Positions 41,444 through 51,814 of a DNA stretch of 64,000 bases are shown in pieces (within the stretch, counting starts at the first letter, position 1; the number at the start of each line of letters is the position of its first letter). Source of the stretch: Tetrapisispora phaffii CBS 4417 (taxonomy: Eukaryota > Ascomycota > Saccharomycetes > Saccharomycetales > Saccharomycetaceae); assembly GCF_000236905.1 (NCBI RefSeq), contig NC_016533.1, forward strand, positions 368,467 to 432,466, given 5' to 3'. The position numbers and the translations under genes were made by a program. Under the pieces are notes generated by a model, which did no database searches, had not been told where the DNA came from, and saw only the letters and a list, made by a program, of their open reading frames with translations.

Positions 41444-41482
41444 ACACACCAGACACTGTTATAATAACCGTGTCTGGTGTGT
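41444..41482. repeat. 39-bp near-perfect palindrome
   Basis: The left arm ACACACCAGACAC (41444-41456) is matched by the right arm GTGTCTGGTGTGT (41470-41482). Inside these, after one mismatched pair, four more base pairs form around a 3-base centre (41462-41464). A hairpin of 17 pairs with one mismatch could form in DNA or RNA. It lies at the right edge of the GC-rich island, about 920 bp before HXT. Confidence 0.9.
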
Positions 41483-42404
41483 GTGAAAAGAAACCTGAGT
41501 GAAAACGGTCTCGATTGAGCGTTTATTTGCGCTTCCATAAGATAGGGTGCGGCGAGCGAGACACTCCAAAATAGTTGACAATAAAACTTGTTCTCGCAGC
41601 TTGTCCCCCCATGCTGCTCGATCTCCTACTGAAATCATTTTTTGTTTTCCTCATCGACCTAATTCCTCTTTTCACTGGGGAGAGACAGTAGCCAATCTGG
41701 CGTGCTTTCCAGAGGAACGTTTCTTCTAGCGAGCTGAAGCAAACTGAAATGCCCTCCCCCAGACACCGTGAAGAAGAAGAAACAAAGCCAGAGATTCAGA
41801 AATTAAGATGGGGTCACTGAACTGGCGGCGCAATGACCACACTCTTTTCACTGCATCAGAAATTCTCGAGCTATTTTTGTAGGAATTGTTTACGTTGCTC
41901 TGTTACGATTGCGGAGTCTTGTCTTCGCAATCCTCTCTCTTTTACGACGCACGCACTCGAACGGTCTCGAGTTTTTTTATTTCACTTGTCGCTTATTATT
42001 TTCGAAACAGGAAATAGACTAGATCAGATAGAAAAAACCGCAGTATCTGAAAAGTTTATCCGCAACCATCAATTAGGAATACTTTTTTAATATTTCCGGA
42101 GTCTGTCTCTCTTGTTAAGATTTCGTAGTCTGCTCGAATTACAAACATCTCATCGTCGTTGTTCGTTCTTTTCTTTTCGTTATCTTTCTTTTTATTGAAC
42201 AATTTGCCAATTTTTGTCTGGAATATATATCTCAACAAACACTTTCAATTCATATATAAGCAGTTGCTAGATTGATCTAATATGCATATTCTCTTTCCCC
42301 ATTAAATTATATTCTCTTTATAATTGTACTTCTTCTCCATAGTTTTGGTCACAGTATTACAACTAAAACAAATTAAAAACGATAAACAATAATATCTTTC
42401 TAAA

Positions 42405-44090
42405 ATGTCACAAGAAGATATTAACGAAAACGTGAATGCTGAAGCAGCTAACTTAGCTTCTTCAGCTTCTCAATCAATTGCATCTCAAAAAGAATCTCCA
42501 GAAGACATGGATTTAAAAAATGAAAACTATGCTGACACTCCACATGAAGTTGGTCCATTGTCTCAATATTTGGGTGTGTTATCCCTATGTTTAATGATTG
42601 CCTTCGGTGGTTTCATTTTCGGTTGGGATACTGGTACCATTTCTGGTTTCGTCTCTCAAGACGATTTCTTAAGAAGATTCGGCTCCAAACATCACGATGG
42701 TACTTATTATTTTTCAAAGGTTAGAACTGGTTTAGTTGTCGGTATTTTCAATGTTGGTTGTGCTATCGGTGGTTTAACTTTAGGTAGAACTGGTGATATG
42801 TACGGTAGAAAACCAGGTTTGATGATTGTCGTTGTTGTTTACACCATCGGTATCATTATCAGTATTGCTTCTATTAACAAATGGTACCAATACTTCATCG
42901 GTAGAATTATCTCCGGTTTAGGTGTTGGTGGTATTGCTGTCTTATCCCCAACTTTAATTGCCGAAACTGCTCCAGCTCATTTAAGAGGTACTGCCGTCGC
43001 TTTCTATCAATTAATGATTACTTTAGGTATTTTCTTAGGTTACTGTACTAACTACGGTACCCATCATCATTACAAAGATTCTACTCAATGGAGAGTCCCA
43101 TTAGGTTTATCTTTCGCTTGGGCTCTATTCATGATCGGTGGTATGTTATTTGTTCCAGAATCCGCTAGATACTTAGTTCAACAAGGTAGATTAGAAGAAG
43201 CTAAAGTTTCTCTATCCAAGACTAACAAAGCTCCAATCGACTCTCCAATCGTTGTTACTGAATTTGATGAAATTTCTGCCGGTGTTGAAGCTGAAAGAGC
43301 TGCTGGTTCTGCCACTTGGGGTGAACTTTTCTCTAGAAACGGTGCTGTCTTACAAAGAGTTATCATGGGTATTATGTTACAATCTTTACAACAATTGACT
43401 GGTAACAATTATTTCTTCTACTACGGTACTACTATTTTCAACTCTGTTGGTTTAAATGATGGTTTCGAAGCTGCTATTGTTATTGGTATTGTTAATTTTG
43501 CCTCTACTTCTTTTAGTTTATGGACCGTCAACCATTTCGGTCGTCGTACATGTCTATTAGTTGGTGCTTTCACTATGGCTTGTTGTTTCTTAATTTACGC
43601 TTCTGTTGGTGTCACTAGATTATATTTGGATGGTTACGATGGTCCAACTTCTAAAGGTGCCGGTAATTGTTTAATTGTTTTCACCATGTTCTTCATTTTC
43701 TGTTTCGCTAACAGTTGGGCTCCGTTAGCTTACGTTATTGTTTCCGAAACTTTCCCATTGAGAATCAGAGGTAGAGCTATGGGTCTATCCATTGGTGCCA
43801 ATTGGATTTGGGGTTTCTTAATTTCCTTCTTCACTCCATTCATTACCGGTGCTATTCATTTCGCTTACGGTTATGTTTTCTTCGGTTGTTTATTATTTGC
43901 TTTCTTCTACGTTTTCTTCTTCGTCTGTGAAACCAGTGGTTTAACTTTAGAAGAGGTCGATGAAATGTACATTGAAGGTACTTTACCATGGAAATCTACT
44001 TCTTGGGTCCCACCAAGTCAAAGAGGTGCTGACTACGATGTCGATGCCGCTGGTCATGATGACAGACCATGGTACAAGAGATTCTTATAA
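42405..44090 (+). CDS. Hexose transporter of the Hxt family
   Basis: The 561-aa protein is a 12-helix major facilitator sugar transporter of the plasma membrane. Hallmarks are [19 protein letters not shown] in helix 1, [60 protein letters not shown] in helix 7 and [10 protein letters not shown]. It most resembles the Hxt1-Hxt7 group of S. cerevisiae (about 570 aa), but affinity and orthology cannot be assigned. The long acidic N-terminus and extreme codon bias (GGT, TCT, GTC, AGA) suggest very high expression. It follows a 3.1-kb regulatory interval with Rgt1/Mig1-type motifs, and starts the block of subtelomere-type genes. Confidence 0.95.
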   Translation: MSQEDINENVNAEAANLASSASQSIASQKESPEDMDLKNENYADTPHEVGPLSQYLGVLSLCLMIAFGGFIFGWDTGTISGFVSQDDFLRRFGSKHHDGTYYFSKVRTGLVVGIFNVGCAIGGLTLGRTGDMYGRKPGLMIVVVVYTIGIIISIASINKWYQYFIGRIISGLGVGGIAVLSPTLIAETAPAHLRGTAVAFYQLMITLGIFLGYCTNYGTHHHYKDSTQWRVPLGLSFAWALFMIGGMLFVPESARYLVQQGRLEEAKVSLSKTNKAPIDSPIVVTEFDEISAGVEAERAAGSATWGELFSRNGAVLQRVIMGIMLQSLQQLTGNNYFFYYGTTIFNSVGLNDGFEAAIVIGIVNFASTSFSLWTVNHFGRRTCLLVGAFTMACCFLIYASVGVTRLYLDGYDGPTSKGAGNCLIVFTMFFIFCFANSWAPLAYVIVSETFPLRIRGRAMGLSIGANWIWGFLISFFTPFITGAIHFAYGYVFFGCLLFAFFYVFFFVCETSGLTLEEVDEMYIEGTLPWKSTSWVPPSQRGADYDVDAAGHDDRPWYKRFL

Positions 44091-45372
44091 GCAATATTAT
44101 CTCATCGAGCTTTTCAACCGCTCTATAGAACATAAAATTCTTACGAAGGATATATTTTAACGCACTATTAATGCCTACAATAAATGATATTTAATAATTT
44201 CTTAGCATTCGTTTCTGTATAATATTTACTTATACAATGTTATTACACATAATTTTCTAATTTAAATAAGTAAGTAGTAATACCCATATATCATTAATTA
44301 CTTTTTAATTCATCACTTCTGTGGACGTGTATTTCAAAAAAAATATAAGTAAAATATATAAGGTTATATCCGTTACCAAGTATATAGATGGTAGGTTCCA
44401 GAATCATTAGCTTACTCAGGTATTGCTACTACAATTCGAATAGCCTTAGCGGCGGAACACATCAACCTAACTGAGATTTTATTCTTAAAACCAATCTATG
44501 AATTAAAAAAAGAAGGTTTTTTTCGAACTGCTTTCGGAACCGTCTTCCGTCTACAAGTAAAATCCAATAAGCTTGGTTAAATTAAACTTGCCTCTAAGTA
44601 GTCAATCAAAATTAACTAGCAATTGAAAACTCAAGAAATGCTCAAATTGACTCGTGTGAAGATGAGCTGAGAGGCAATGAACTAAGCTAGAAGCCCTTCA
44701 TTACGAACAGAAAAAGAGAATTTAAGAAATAAAGCCAAAGAGAGACCTTGAGTATGCATTTACTTTGCTCATGGTACGTGTTTATTATGAAATGTTCTAC
44801 TAATATTTTTTTCAATGTTTCCCAATAGTATTGTGCTTGGTACCTGCGCTATTTAATAAGAACTTTTCTATTTTTTCGAAATTAATCTGTTCCTTCGAGA
44901 CCTTGAAAAATGAAAAATTAAAAGTTTCGAAACTTTTTTCATTTGATAGCCAACTGGAAATGTACATGTATACTATCATGATGAAGAGGAATGAAATTTT
45001 GAAGGTGGTAACTGCACTACCTTTATTTTATCATCTCCCTGTACTGTTTGTAAGCTCTCAATGAACGGGCTAGAAATGAACTACTTGAGGTATCGAATAA
45101 TGATATAATTGACTGTACGGGTACAGTTTGTTTTGTATTAATTTTCTTAATTGCAAGTTTATTTATCCCTTTTTCCAATACAAATCTATCTATATATATG
45201 TATATGTATAATAGCAATCACATCAATTTAATTTCTCAGCTTTATAAAAACAGAATATGAACTTTGTTACTTTAATTCCATTTTTCTATTTGTTCTCAAT
45301 TGTTAATGATCATAAAAGTAACGGTTTTTGAAAATAACACATATCAATTACTCACACAACAAATATATAACA
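44091..45372. other. Intergenic between HXT and the GRE2-like gene
   Basis: This 1.28-kb AT-rich region is the GRE2-like promoter. A 77-codon frame at 44831-45064 lacks protein-like features and is not called. I saw no stress-response element (CCCCT) on a quick scan. Confidence 0.4.
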
Positions 45373-46404
45373 ATGTCCGTCTTCGTCTCTGGTGCAACAG
45401 GTTTCATTGCTCAACATATAGTCAATGACTTATTACAACAAAATTACAAAGTTATTGGTACTGCTAGATCGCAAGAAAAGGTTGATAAATTAATTAAACA
45501 ATTCGGTAACAACAAGAACTTTTCTATGGAAATTGTCAAGGATGTTGCTGATATCAACGCTTTTGACGACGTTTTCAAGAGACGTGGTAGTGAAATTAAA
45601 TATGTTTTACACACAGCTTCTCCTTTCCACTTCAATGTCACTGATGCTGAAAAAGATTTATTGATCCCAGCTGTCAATGGTACTAAGGGTATTTTGTCTT
45701 CAATCAAAAAGTATGCCCCAAAGAACGTTGAAAGATTTGTAGTCACTTCTTCTTTTGCCGCTGTTTCCGATTTAGAAGATCAATCTAATTCTAATGTCAT
45801 CTACACAGAAAAGGATTGGTGTAAATTAAACTGGCAAACTGCCCAAGCAAATGCTGTTGCCGCTTATTGGGGTTCCAAGACTTTTGCTGAAAAAGCTGCT
45901 TGGGAGTTCTTAGAAGAAAATAAGGATTCAGTTAGCCTAAAAATTACTGCTATCAACCCAGTCTATGTTTTTGGTCCTCAATTATTCGATGAAGATGTTA
46001 CTGCTAAACTAAACACTTCCTGTGAATTTATCAACAGTTTAGTACACTCTACTCCAGAGACTAAAGTCGAAAAAACTTGTGCTGGTAACTTCATCGATGT
46101 CCGTGATGTTTCCAAGGCCCACATACTTGCTTTCCAAAAGGAAGAAACCATTGGTAAGAGATTAATTTTAAGTGAAGGTCCATTCGGTATGCAAGACATC
46201 GTCAACACTTTAAACAAGGACTTCCCACAATTGAAGGGTAAAATTGCTCCAACTTACGAAGAAACTGATGTTAAACTAAATAAGAACTTTGCTAAGATTA
46301 ATAACGATGAAACAAAGAAGATTTTGGGCTTTAAATTTAGAACTTTCGATGAAACCGTCGATGACACTGCTAAACAAATTTTAAGAGTGGAAAAGAGATT
46401 ATAG
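45373..46404 (+). CDS. GRE2: NADPH-dependent methylglyoxal/3-methylbutanal reductase-like (Gre2 family)
   Basis: The 343-aa extended short-chain dehydrogenase closely matches the size of S. cerevisiae Gre2 (YOL151W, 342 aa). The cofactor motif is VSGATGFIAQHIV at the N-terminus. TASPFHF and FVVTSSFAAV follow, with the catalytic YxxxK in YWGSKTFAEKAAW and INPVYVFGPQ downstream. S. cerevisiae has several paralogues (GRE2, YDR541C, YGL039W, ARI1), so the symbol marks the family more than strict orthology. The ATG at 45373 begins MSVFVSGATG, the usual start; the frame continues upstream without ATG. Codon bias is strong. It is convergent with the GIT1-like gene. Confidence 0.85.
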   Translation: MSVFVSGATGFIAQHIVNDLLQQNYKVIGTARSQEKVDKLIKQFGNNKNFSMEIVKDVADINAFDDVFKRRGSEIKYVLHTASPFHFNVTDAEKDLLIPAVNGTKGILSSIKKYAPKNVERFVVTSSFAAVSDLEDQSNSNVIYTEKDWCKLNWQTAQANAVAAYWGSKTFAEKAAWEFLEENKDSVSLKITAINPVYVFGPQLFDEDVTAKLNTSCEFINSLVHSTPETKVEKTCAGNFIDVRDVSKAHILAFQKEETIGKRLILSEGPFGMQDIVNTLNKDFPQLKGKIAPTYEETDVKLNKNFAKINNDETKKILGFKFRTFDETVDDTAKQILRVEKRL

Positions 46405-46588
46405 AATAAGCCTAAATTAAATGAGAAATAGATAATATTATGACAATCATGAATAATTTAACATGATTATAAAAAATATTTAAATTAAGACTTATTCTTT
46501 TGGATTTATATTTTTAAAGGAATACATGTAAGTGTTTTCTATAAATTTATAATTTAAGCTTACAACTAGTTTTATTTTTCTAATTTTT

Positions 46589-48394
46589 CTATTCTCTATC
46601 TTTTTTTAATTCGTTATTTTCATGATTTTTTAAAGTAACCATTGATATTTCATCTTCATTACTTTCATCTTCATTACTTTTAGCTTCATTACTTTTAGCT
46701 TCACCTAAATTACTAATGTCATAACCTTGACTATCTAAATATTGAATAAATTTATTATCCTCATCAATCATACTTTCAGGATCAAATGGTGGCATAAAGA
46801 AGAAAGTTAATATACCGCAACCACAACATAATCCTGCTGAAATATAAAATGGGGTCACTAAACCAGTAACTGTATCAGAACCACCTGCTTTTTTAATAAT
46901 AATTGGGAACACATAACTACCAACAAATGCACCGACTTTACCAACTGCTGCAGCGAATCCGTATAATTGACCTCTAAGTGGAGTTGGATGCATTTTAGCA
47001 GCAAGCAAACTAATATTGCACCCAGGGCCAAAAGAAGAAGAAGCAGTAAATAATCCATATAAAATAATGAAACCTGCTAGATGACTTCTCAAATAAGTAA
47101 ATTCTGCAGCAATGATAAAACTGAATATACCTTCAAGAAACCAAAATATAGCCATGGCATTACGAGGTCCAATCATGTCAGCTAAATAAGCACCATAAAC
47201 TGCACCTGGGACTGAAAATAATCTAAATACAATAGACCATCCAAAATCTTGAACTAATGATGGGTTATCACCAAGAATCATATCCAGGATGATAGTTAGA
47301 TAAGTAGCAAATGAATATGCTACAAAATCGAAGAAAAACCATAATAGAGACATCATACCGGTTCTAAACCAATAAAATTTAAATATTAAACCATATGGTG
47401 GTATTTTTTTGAATTTAGTTGTTTTAAATTGTTCACTTTCTTTATATTTTAATCTCATAATGAAAAAAGAACATGGTGCAATAGCTCCCAAACCAACTGT
47501 AATTCTCCAGATTGGAGTCATATGAGCCTCACCGCATATCCAGGTCAACACCAAAGGCACACAACCTGCTATAATACCACCAGCAACTGCTGTCGTATCC
47601 GTGAACCAAATATAATATCTGCTTCTGGACTCCTTAGGTAATGCATTTGATGCTTCTGCAGCAGCAGCAGCGTTCACACTGTACTCACTACCGATAGAAA
47701 TACCAATAAAGAATCTATAGACAGCAAGAGCTTCAAAAAGTCCTCCCGGATGTGTATCTGTTGTATTTATACCCCATGCACCGGCGCATAATATAACAAA
47801 CAAAATTAAAGTACTAGTTCCTAATAACATGGCCCTTTTTCTACCATAAGTATCTGCCAAATACCCATAAAATAACATACCAAAAACGGTCCCTGCAAAA
47901 TTAATCGAAGAGACAACACTAATTGCTTTGGATTCATAATAAGCAGTACCATAAATACGTTTTAAGCATACATTAACATTACTAAATGCACTGCTAATAT
48001 AACTGTCTGAAAATACACCACCACCAGCAGTAAAGATTGTCCAATGTCTATGATCTAGTTCAGGTATAAATCTTTTTAAAAATGAATGATTTTTCTCATT
48101 ATTAACGCTTCTAATGGCGTCAGAGCTTTTATTCTCAACTTCATTGTCACAATCAATCTCATTCACTTCTGTGATTTCCTTATTTTTTTTGGTAATGATA
48201 GAAGTAGCAGATTCATCATCGGACATCTCCATTGTCACATCTCCTAAATCATCTTCATATTTTCGGGCATCCTTTCTTAAGAAGAATAATTCATGATATT
48301 GTTGTTCAAAGTAGTATTGTTTGAACTCTTTATAATTCAAGGGGATATCTCTGAATACTGGGTTTTTAATATGTTTGTCGCCGTTGTCTAACAT
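46589..48394 (-). CDS. GIT1: Git1-family glycerophosphodiester transporter
   Basis: The 601-aa major facilitator protein has 12 predicted membrane helices starting near residue 120. Motifs are GYLADTYGRKRAMLLGTS, FFIGISIGSEYSVNAAAAAE, GAYLADMIGPRNAMA and HPTPLRGQLYGFAAAVGKVG, followed by the diagnostic tail MIDEDNKFIQYLDSQGYD. It belongs to the Git1/Pho84-like phosphate and glycerophosphodiester group. S. cerevisiae Git1 (518 aa) imports glycerophosphoinositol, while Candida homologues also import glycerophosphocholine. The N-terminal cytosolic region is about 100 residues longer than in Git1. The C-terminus has short direct repeats (EAKSNEAKSNEDESNEDE). Substrate is inferred. Confidence 0.82.
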   Translation of the reverse strand: MLDNGDKHIKNPVFRDIPLNYKEFKQYYFEQQYHELFFLRKDARKYEDDLGDVTMEMSDDESATSIITKKNKEITEVNEIDCDNEVENKSSDAIRSVNNEKNHSFLKRFIPELDHRHWTIFTAGGGVFSDSYISSAFSNVNVCLKRIYGTAYYESKAISVVSSINFAGTVFGMLFYGYLADTYGRKRAMLLGTSTLILFVILCAGAWGINTTDTHPGGLFEALAVYRFFIGISIGSEYSVNAAAAAEASNALPKESRSRYYIWFTDTTAVAGGIIAGCVPLVLTWICGEAHMTPIWRITVGLGAIAPCSFFIMRLKYKESEQFKTTKFKKIPPYGLIFKFYWFRTGMMSLLWFFFDFVAYSFATYLTIILDMILGDNPSLVQDFGWSIVFRLFSVPGAVYGAYLADMIGPRNAMAIFWFLEGIFSFIIAAEFTYLRSHLAGFIILYGLFTASSSFGPGCNISLLAAKMHPTPLRGQLYGFAAAVGKVGAFVGSYVFPIIIKKAGGSDTVTGLVTPFYISAGLCCGCGILTFFFMPPFDPESMIDEDNKFIQYLDSQGYDISNLGEAKSNEAKSNEDESNEDEISMVTLKNHENNELKKDRE

Positions 48395-50038
48395 TTTTAT
48401 TAATATCTAATGAATGAAGCTGTATTGATGGTTTTCTGTTATAAATATAACTATGAATTTAAACATGATAAGAGTTGAAACCAAAATTGGAGATTGAAGT
48501 TCAAATTTCATGGTTCTTTTATATTAAATATTATGGAATGAATCTAGAAATCTTAATTGTAGAGATACAGTCATTCTAGTGAATTGTCCTTTAAGAGTCT
48601 ATGATTTATTAATTATAGCTATAGAAAAATATGTAAATATATTGACAGACACGTAAATAATTATTTTTAAACAATATAATATTGAATCAATTGACCACAC
48701 CTCAATTATTTTTACAGAGAATTCATGTATATTTTCAGGAAATAATAATAGGTGCAACAAGAAGGATGAGCAAAATGCACTGTTATTAGTAACGCCAAAA
48801 ATTTAGATTTAAATTAAATCGTTTTTACGTGTTATTGTCTAATACAAAATACAGAAGAAGTTGATGAATTGCTTGTCGTTTAAATGATCTTCGATCTGAT
48901 GAAATATCTCTAGTTTAATGACATTCCTTCATAATCTAGTTAAACATCAAGCAGAACCAATAATATTCTAGACAGCAGAAGAAAGGAAGGAAAAAAATGA
49001 AGACAAAAAGGAAAATAGAACAACCAAAGGTTCTCTTTAGCTGTACTGTTTATCTTTTAAGTTTTTTATCCGGTCCAATTAATTGGAATCTCATTAGATT
49101 AGGTCTTTATTTAAATTCCCAATTACTACTTTTCGTTACAGTCAAATACCAATTGATATTTTAAACTTTTCCTTCACTATTTACAATTAATAAGGCGAAT
49201 TCCTTTGTTTTCATATTTTTAAATAATTGAGACGCGAAGTGACAGAGTGAATAAAAGCGACAGGCGTAGGGTCAAAAAGACTCAAAAATTAGGAAGCTCG
49301 GTTATAAACAAAGAAGGTACGGTTTATAGAATATTGTATAATTCAAAGTTTGCTGCAGTACACTGATATCATATAGAGCATTTTACTTTAAGTTAAATAT
49401 GTTGTATTAGTTTTAAAACCAAGTGCACTACTTTAGTCGTAAAATGGGGTTTACAAGTTATAAAAGAATGTATGCCTATAGAAGGTGTTTGGGGACATAT
49501 CACTAGTTATTTCAATATCAAAACGCTCCTAGTTAATAGAACTCGTATAGATTTTGAAAGTGCATTTAGATACTAATGTACTGCTCTTGCCTATTTATAA
49601 TAAATCATTATAAATTCTCTTCTAAATTTGTTAAATTGTTTCAAATTAAAAACACGGTTCTATTGATTTAGAAATATAAGTAATGAATACCAGTCTTTCT
49701 TTTATTATTTAAAAATCCTCGAACAGTAAAAAAAATTACTACTGACTATTATTATATCCTTTCACTTCAATAACCAGTCAAAAAATAAATAAATTATTCG
49801 ATCTCTTTAGGATAAAAGTCGAGGTGTCACCAGTTTTTATTTTATGGAAGCAAAAATACATTAGAAAAGTAGATATACTTATTTATTTAATTTTAAATAA
49901 TAATTCATTTACAGTCCGAATATTAATTATATATATATATTAAAAATTCTATCTTTGTATCAATTCTTAACACAAATGTTTGAAAAATTACAGATTATAT
50001 ATACATATATTTACAGAAATTTATTTCTTTAAATATAA
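48395..50038. other. Intergenic between the GIT1-like and PTR2-like genes
   Basis: This 1.64-kb AT-rich spacer is the promoter of the GIT1-like gene and the 3' region of PTR2. No Pho4-type CACGTG was found; only CACGTA-like strings occur near 48650 and 48827. Nothing else is seen. Confidence 0.4.
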
Positions 50039-51814
50039 TTATACAGATTTGGTACTAAGCACTGGGCTAATAAATGAGGAAGCCTTGTTAGCCATATCTG
50101 TTACTTTTTCATCAATAAAATCTATCTCATCCATTGAATCTTCTGTGTTATTGTATTTTCTGAAACATATCCAGAATAAACAACCTGCTATAAAACATGA
50201 AACCGCTAAACCAGTGAACGCCCAAGTAAATTTAGGATCAACCGATGTTGGTGAGATAGCAATACCTAACGCAGAACCGAAGGCAGTTGTAAGCAGGAAA
50301 ATTGACATTATGAAGGATTTCATTGATTCTGGTGCATTTGAATATGCATATTCTAAACCTGTAATGGAAGCAAATATTTCAGAAAATGCAATCAATACAT
50401 AAGCAGGAACTTGCCAAGCAATGTGAACTTGATTAGGCGTGTGCGCATATTGTGCAGCACAGGCTAATGGTTTATCAAAACATGGACCAGCCTTATATAT
50501 AAAACTTTGCAAAACGGCTGCCCAGATCATTGCAGCAGATCCAAACATGAATCCCCAGAAAATTTTTGTAATTGATCTAAATGGAGTGAATTTCCTAATA
50601 AAAGGATATAAAAATTTTTCGCAGATTGGTATGAATACTATAATAGCAATCGAATCGATTGCTTGTAAAAAATCATTTGGAAGACCATGCAACTCCATGG
50701 TACCAGCTTGTGTTACAAAGTTATTTAGCATTTGGCCATAAACACACCAATATATTGGATAAAATAGAAAAACCTTGCATGCTCTAATAGCCCTGCGAAC
50801 TTCTTCGACAAACTTATCAGTCCATGGATAATTCGCTTCTGGGTGACAAGATGGTTTAGCAGAATCAAAGTCTAATTTATTTTTAAAAGCAATCCACGTA
50901 ATTGTAAAACATTTTGATATAACTTTATCACCAACTGGCTTTCTGACATATTGTTTTTTACCTACAATTAAAACTACAACAGCAATCCAAAAGAAACAAA
51001 AAGGCAGCAAGTATGCAGCCCAAAAACCTTTATGCGCTTCTAATTCGGTAGTTGCAATAACCGAAAGGGAACCAATATTAATCATTAAATAAAAAAACAT
51101 GAATATATTTTGGACAGTCAATTTTGGATCTTCAATAACTCTTTCGCCTTTTGAAGTTGTGATTACTCTTATTTTTCTTTTAGGAACTTGTTCTGCAATC
51201 AGAACTGAAATATTTGATTTAATCATTCCGGTAGCAATCCCAATAAGAATGATGGCTGCAATATATCCGCCTCTGGCTGCATTTTGTGTTGTTATTGATT
51301 CAATTGAAGTCATGAATAAAATAAATATACCTGATACATAGATCCCAGTACCTGTACAAATGGTATTGTACTTTCCCCAGTGTGTATCTGCCATATACCC
51401 ACCAAATATCGGGGTGACATAGCACCAAAACTGAAAGAAATATGATATAGCAGTAGCACCACTGGAATTTAATTGCAGTAAACCTTTTGGAGTATCATTT
51501 GGACCATTTGCCATATAATTTTGGAAGGGGGCAGATAAACCATAGTATGAAAACCTTTCAGCAAGTTCAACGATGGCTATTAACCAACATCTCAAGGGAA
51601 TATAACCACTTACGTGGCGTAAAGTTTTAAGCTCCTCTTCTGTTGGAGCTACATAATCTTCATCCTCCTCCTCATAATCTTCATCGTCCAGAGAATGTAC
51701 ATCTATTTGATTTTCAGTAGAAACCACATGAACTTCAATCTTATCCTTATTGTCTAGTTGTGAAGAAAGCGATAAGTCACTGTTTGAATGCGTTTCAAGT
51801 TTCGTTAAACTCAT
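50039..51814 (-). CDS. PTR2: Di/tripeptide:proton symporter
   Basis: The 591-aa protein matches S. cerevisiae Ptr2 (YKR093W, 601 aa), the plasma-membrane peptide transporter of the POT family. The signature ELAERFSYYGLSAPFQNYM lies in helix 1, FGGYMADTHWGKYNTI follows, and the FYPIYWCVYGQMLNNFVTQA helix and EIFASITGLEYAYSNAPESM motif are typical of fungal members. The N-terminus is acidic (DDEDYEEEDEDY), as in Ptr2, where it affects turnover. Upstream lie ten GATAAG elements over 1.3 kb, which suggests nitrogen control by GATA factors. DAL81, a regulator of amino-acid-induced PTR2 in S. cerevisiae, is in this same window. Confidence 0.94.
   Translation of the reverse strand: MSLTKLETHSNSDLSLSSQLDNKDKIEVHVVSTENQIDVHSLDDEDYEEEDEDYVAPTEEELKTLRHVSGYIPLRCWLIAIVELAERFSYYGLSAPFQNYMANGPNDTPKGLLQLNSSGATAISYFFQFWCYVTPIFGGYMADTHWGKYNTICTGTGIYVSGIFILFMTSIESITTQNAARGGYIAAIILIGIATGMIKSNISVLIAEQVPKRKIRVITTSKGERVIEDPKLTVQNIFMFFYLMINIGSLSVIATTELEAHKGFWAAYLLPFCFFWIAVVVLIVGKKQYVRKPVGDKVISKCFTITWIAFKNKLDFDSAKPSCHPEANYPWTDKFVEEVRRAIRACKVFLFYPIYWCVYGQMLNNFVTQAGTMELHGLPNDFLQAIDSIAIIVFIPICEKFLYPFIRKFTPFRSITKIFWGFMFGSAAMIWAAVLQSFIYKAGPCFDKPLACAAQYAHTPNQVHIAWQVPAYVLIAFSEIFASITGLEYAYSNAPESMKSFIMSIFLLTTAFGSALGIAISPTSVDPKFTWAFTGLAVSCFIAGCLFWICFRKYNNTEDSMDEIDFIDEKVTDMANKASSFISPVLSTKSV

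Larger units (their letters stand above)
39312..42404. promoter_or_regulatory. 3.1-kb gene-free interval upstream of the HXT gene
   Basis: No conserved protein-coding frame is present although the interval is unusually long for this genome. It includes Rgt1-type motifs (39907-40317), Mig1-type motifs (CCGGGG at 39568 and 40385; CCCCAG at 40567 and 41757; CTGGGG at 41673), a GC-rich island (40861-41340) and a 39-bp near-palindrome (41444-41482). Open frames in the island exist on both strands and have arginine-rich, GC-driven composition without domains. A large glucose-responsive promoter, perhaps with a noncoding transcript, is the simplest reading. Confidence 0.5.

Noticed and set aside
40932..41449. 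Open frames of up to 150 codons on both strands in the GC-rich island
   Set aside because: They overlap on opposite strands, are Arg/Ser/Pro-rich as expected from base composition, and contain no domain or conserved motif.
44831..45064. 77-codon frame between HXT and the GRE2-like gene
   Set aside because: Composition is typical of AT-rich spacer, with no conserved motif; likely chance.
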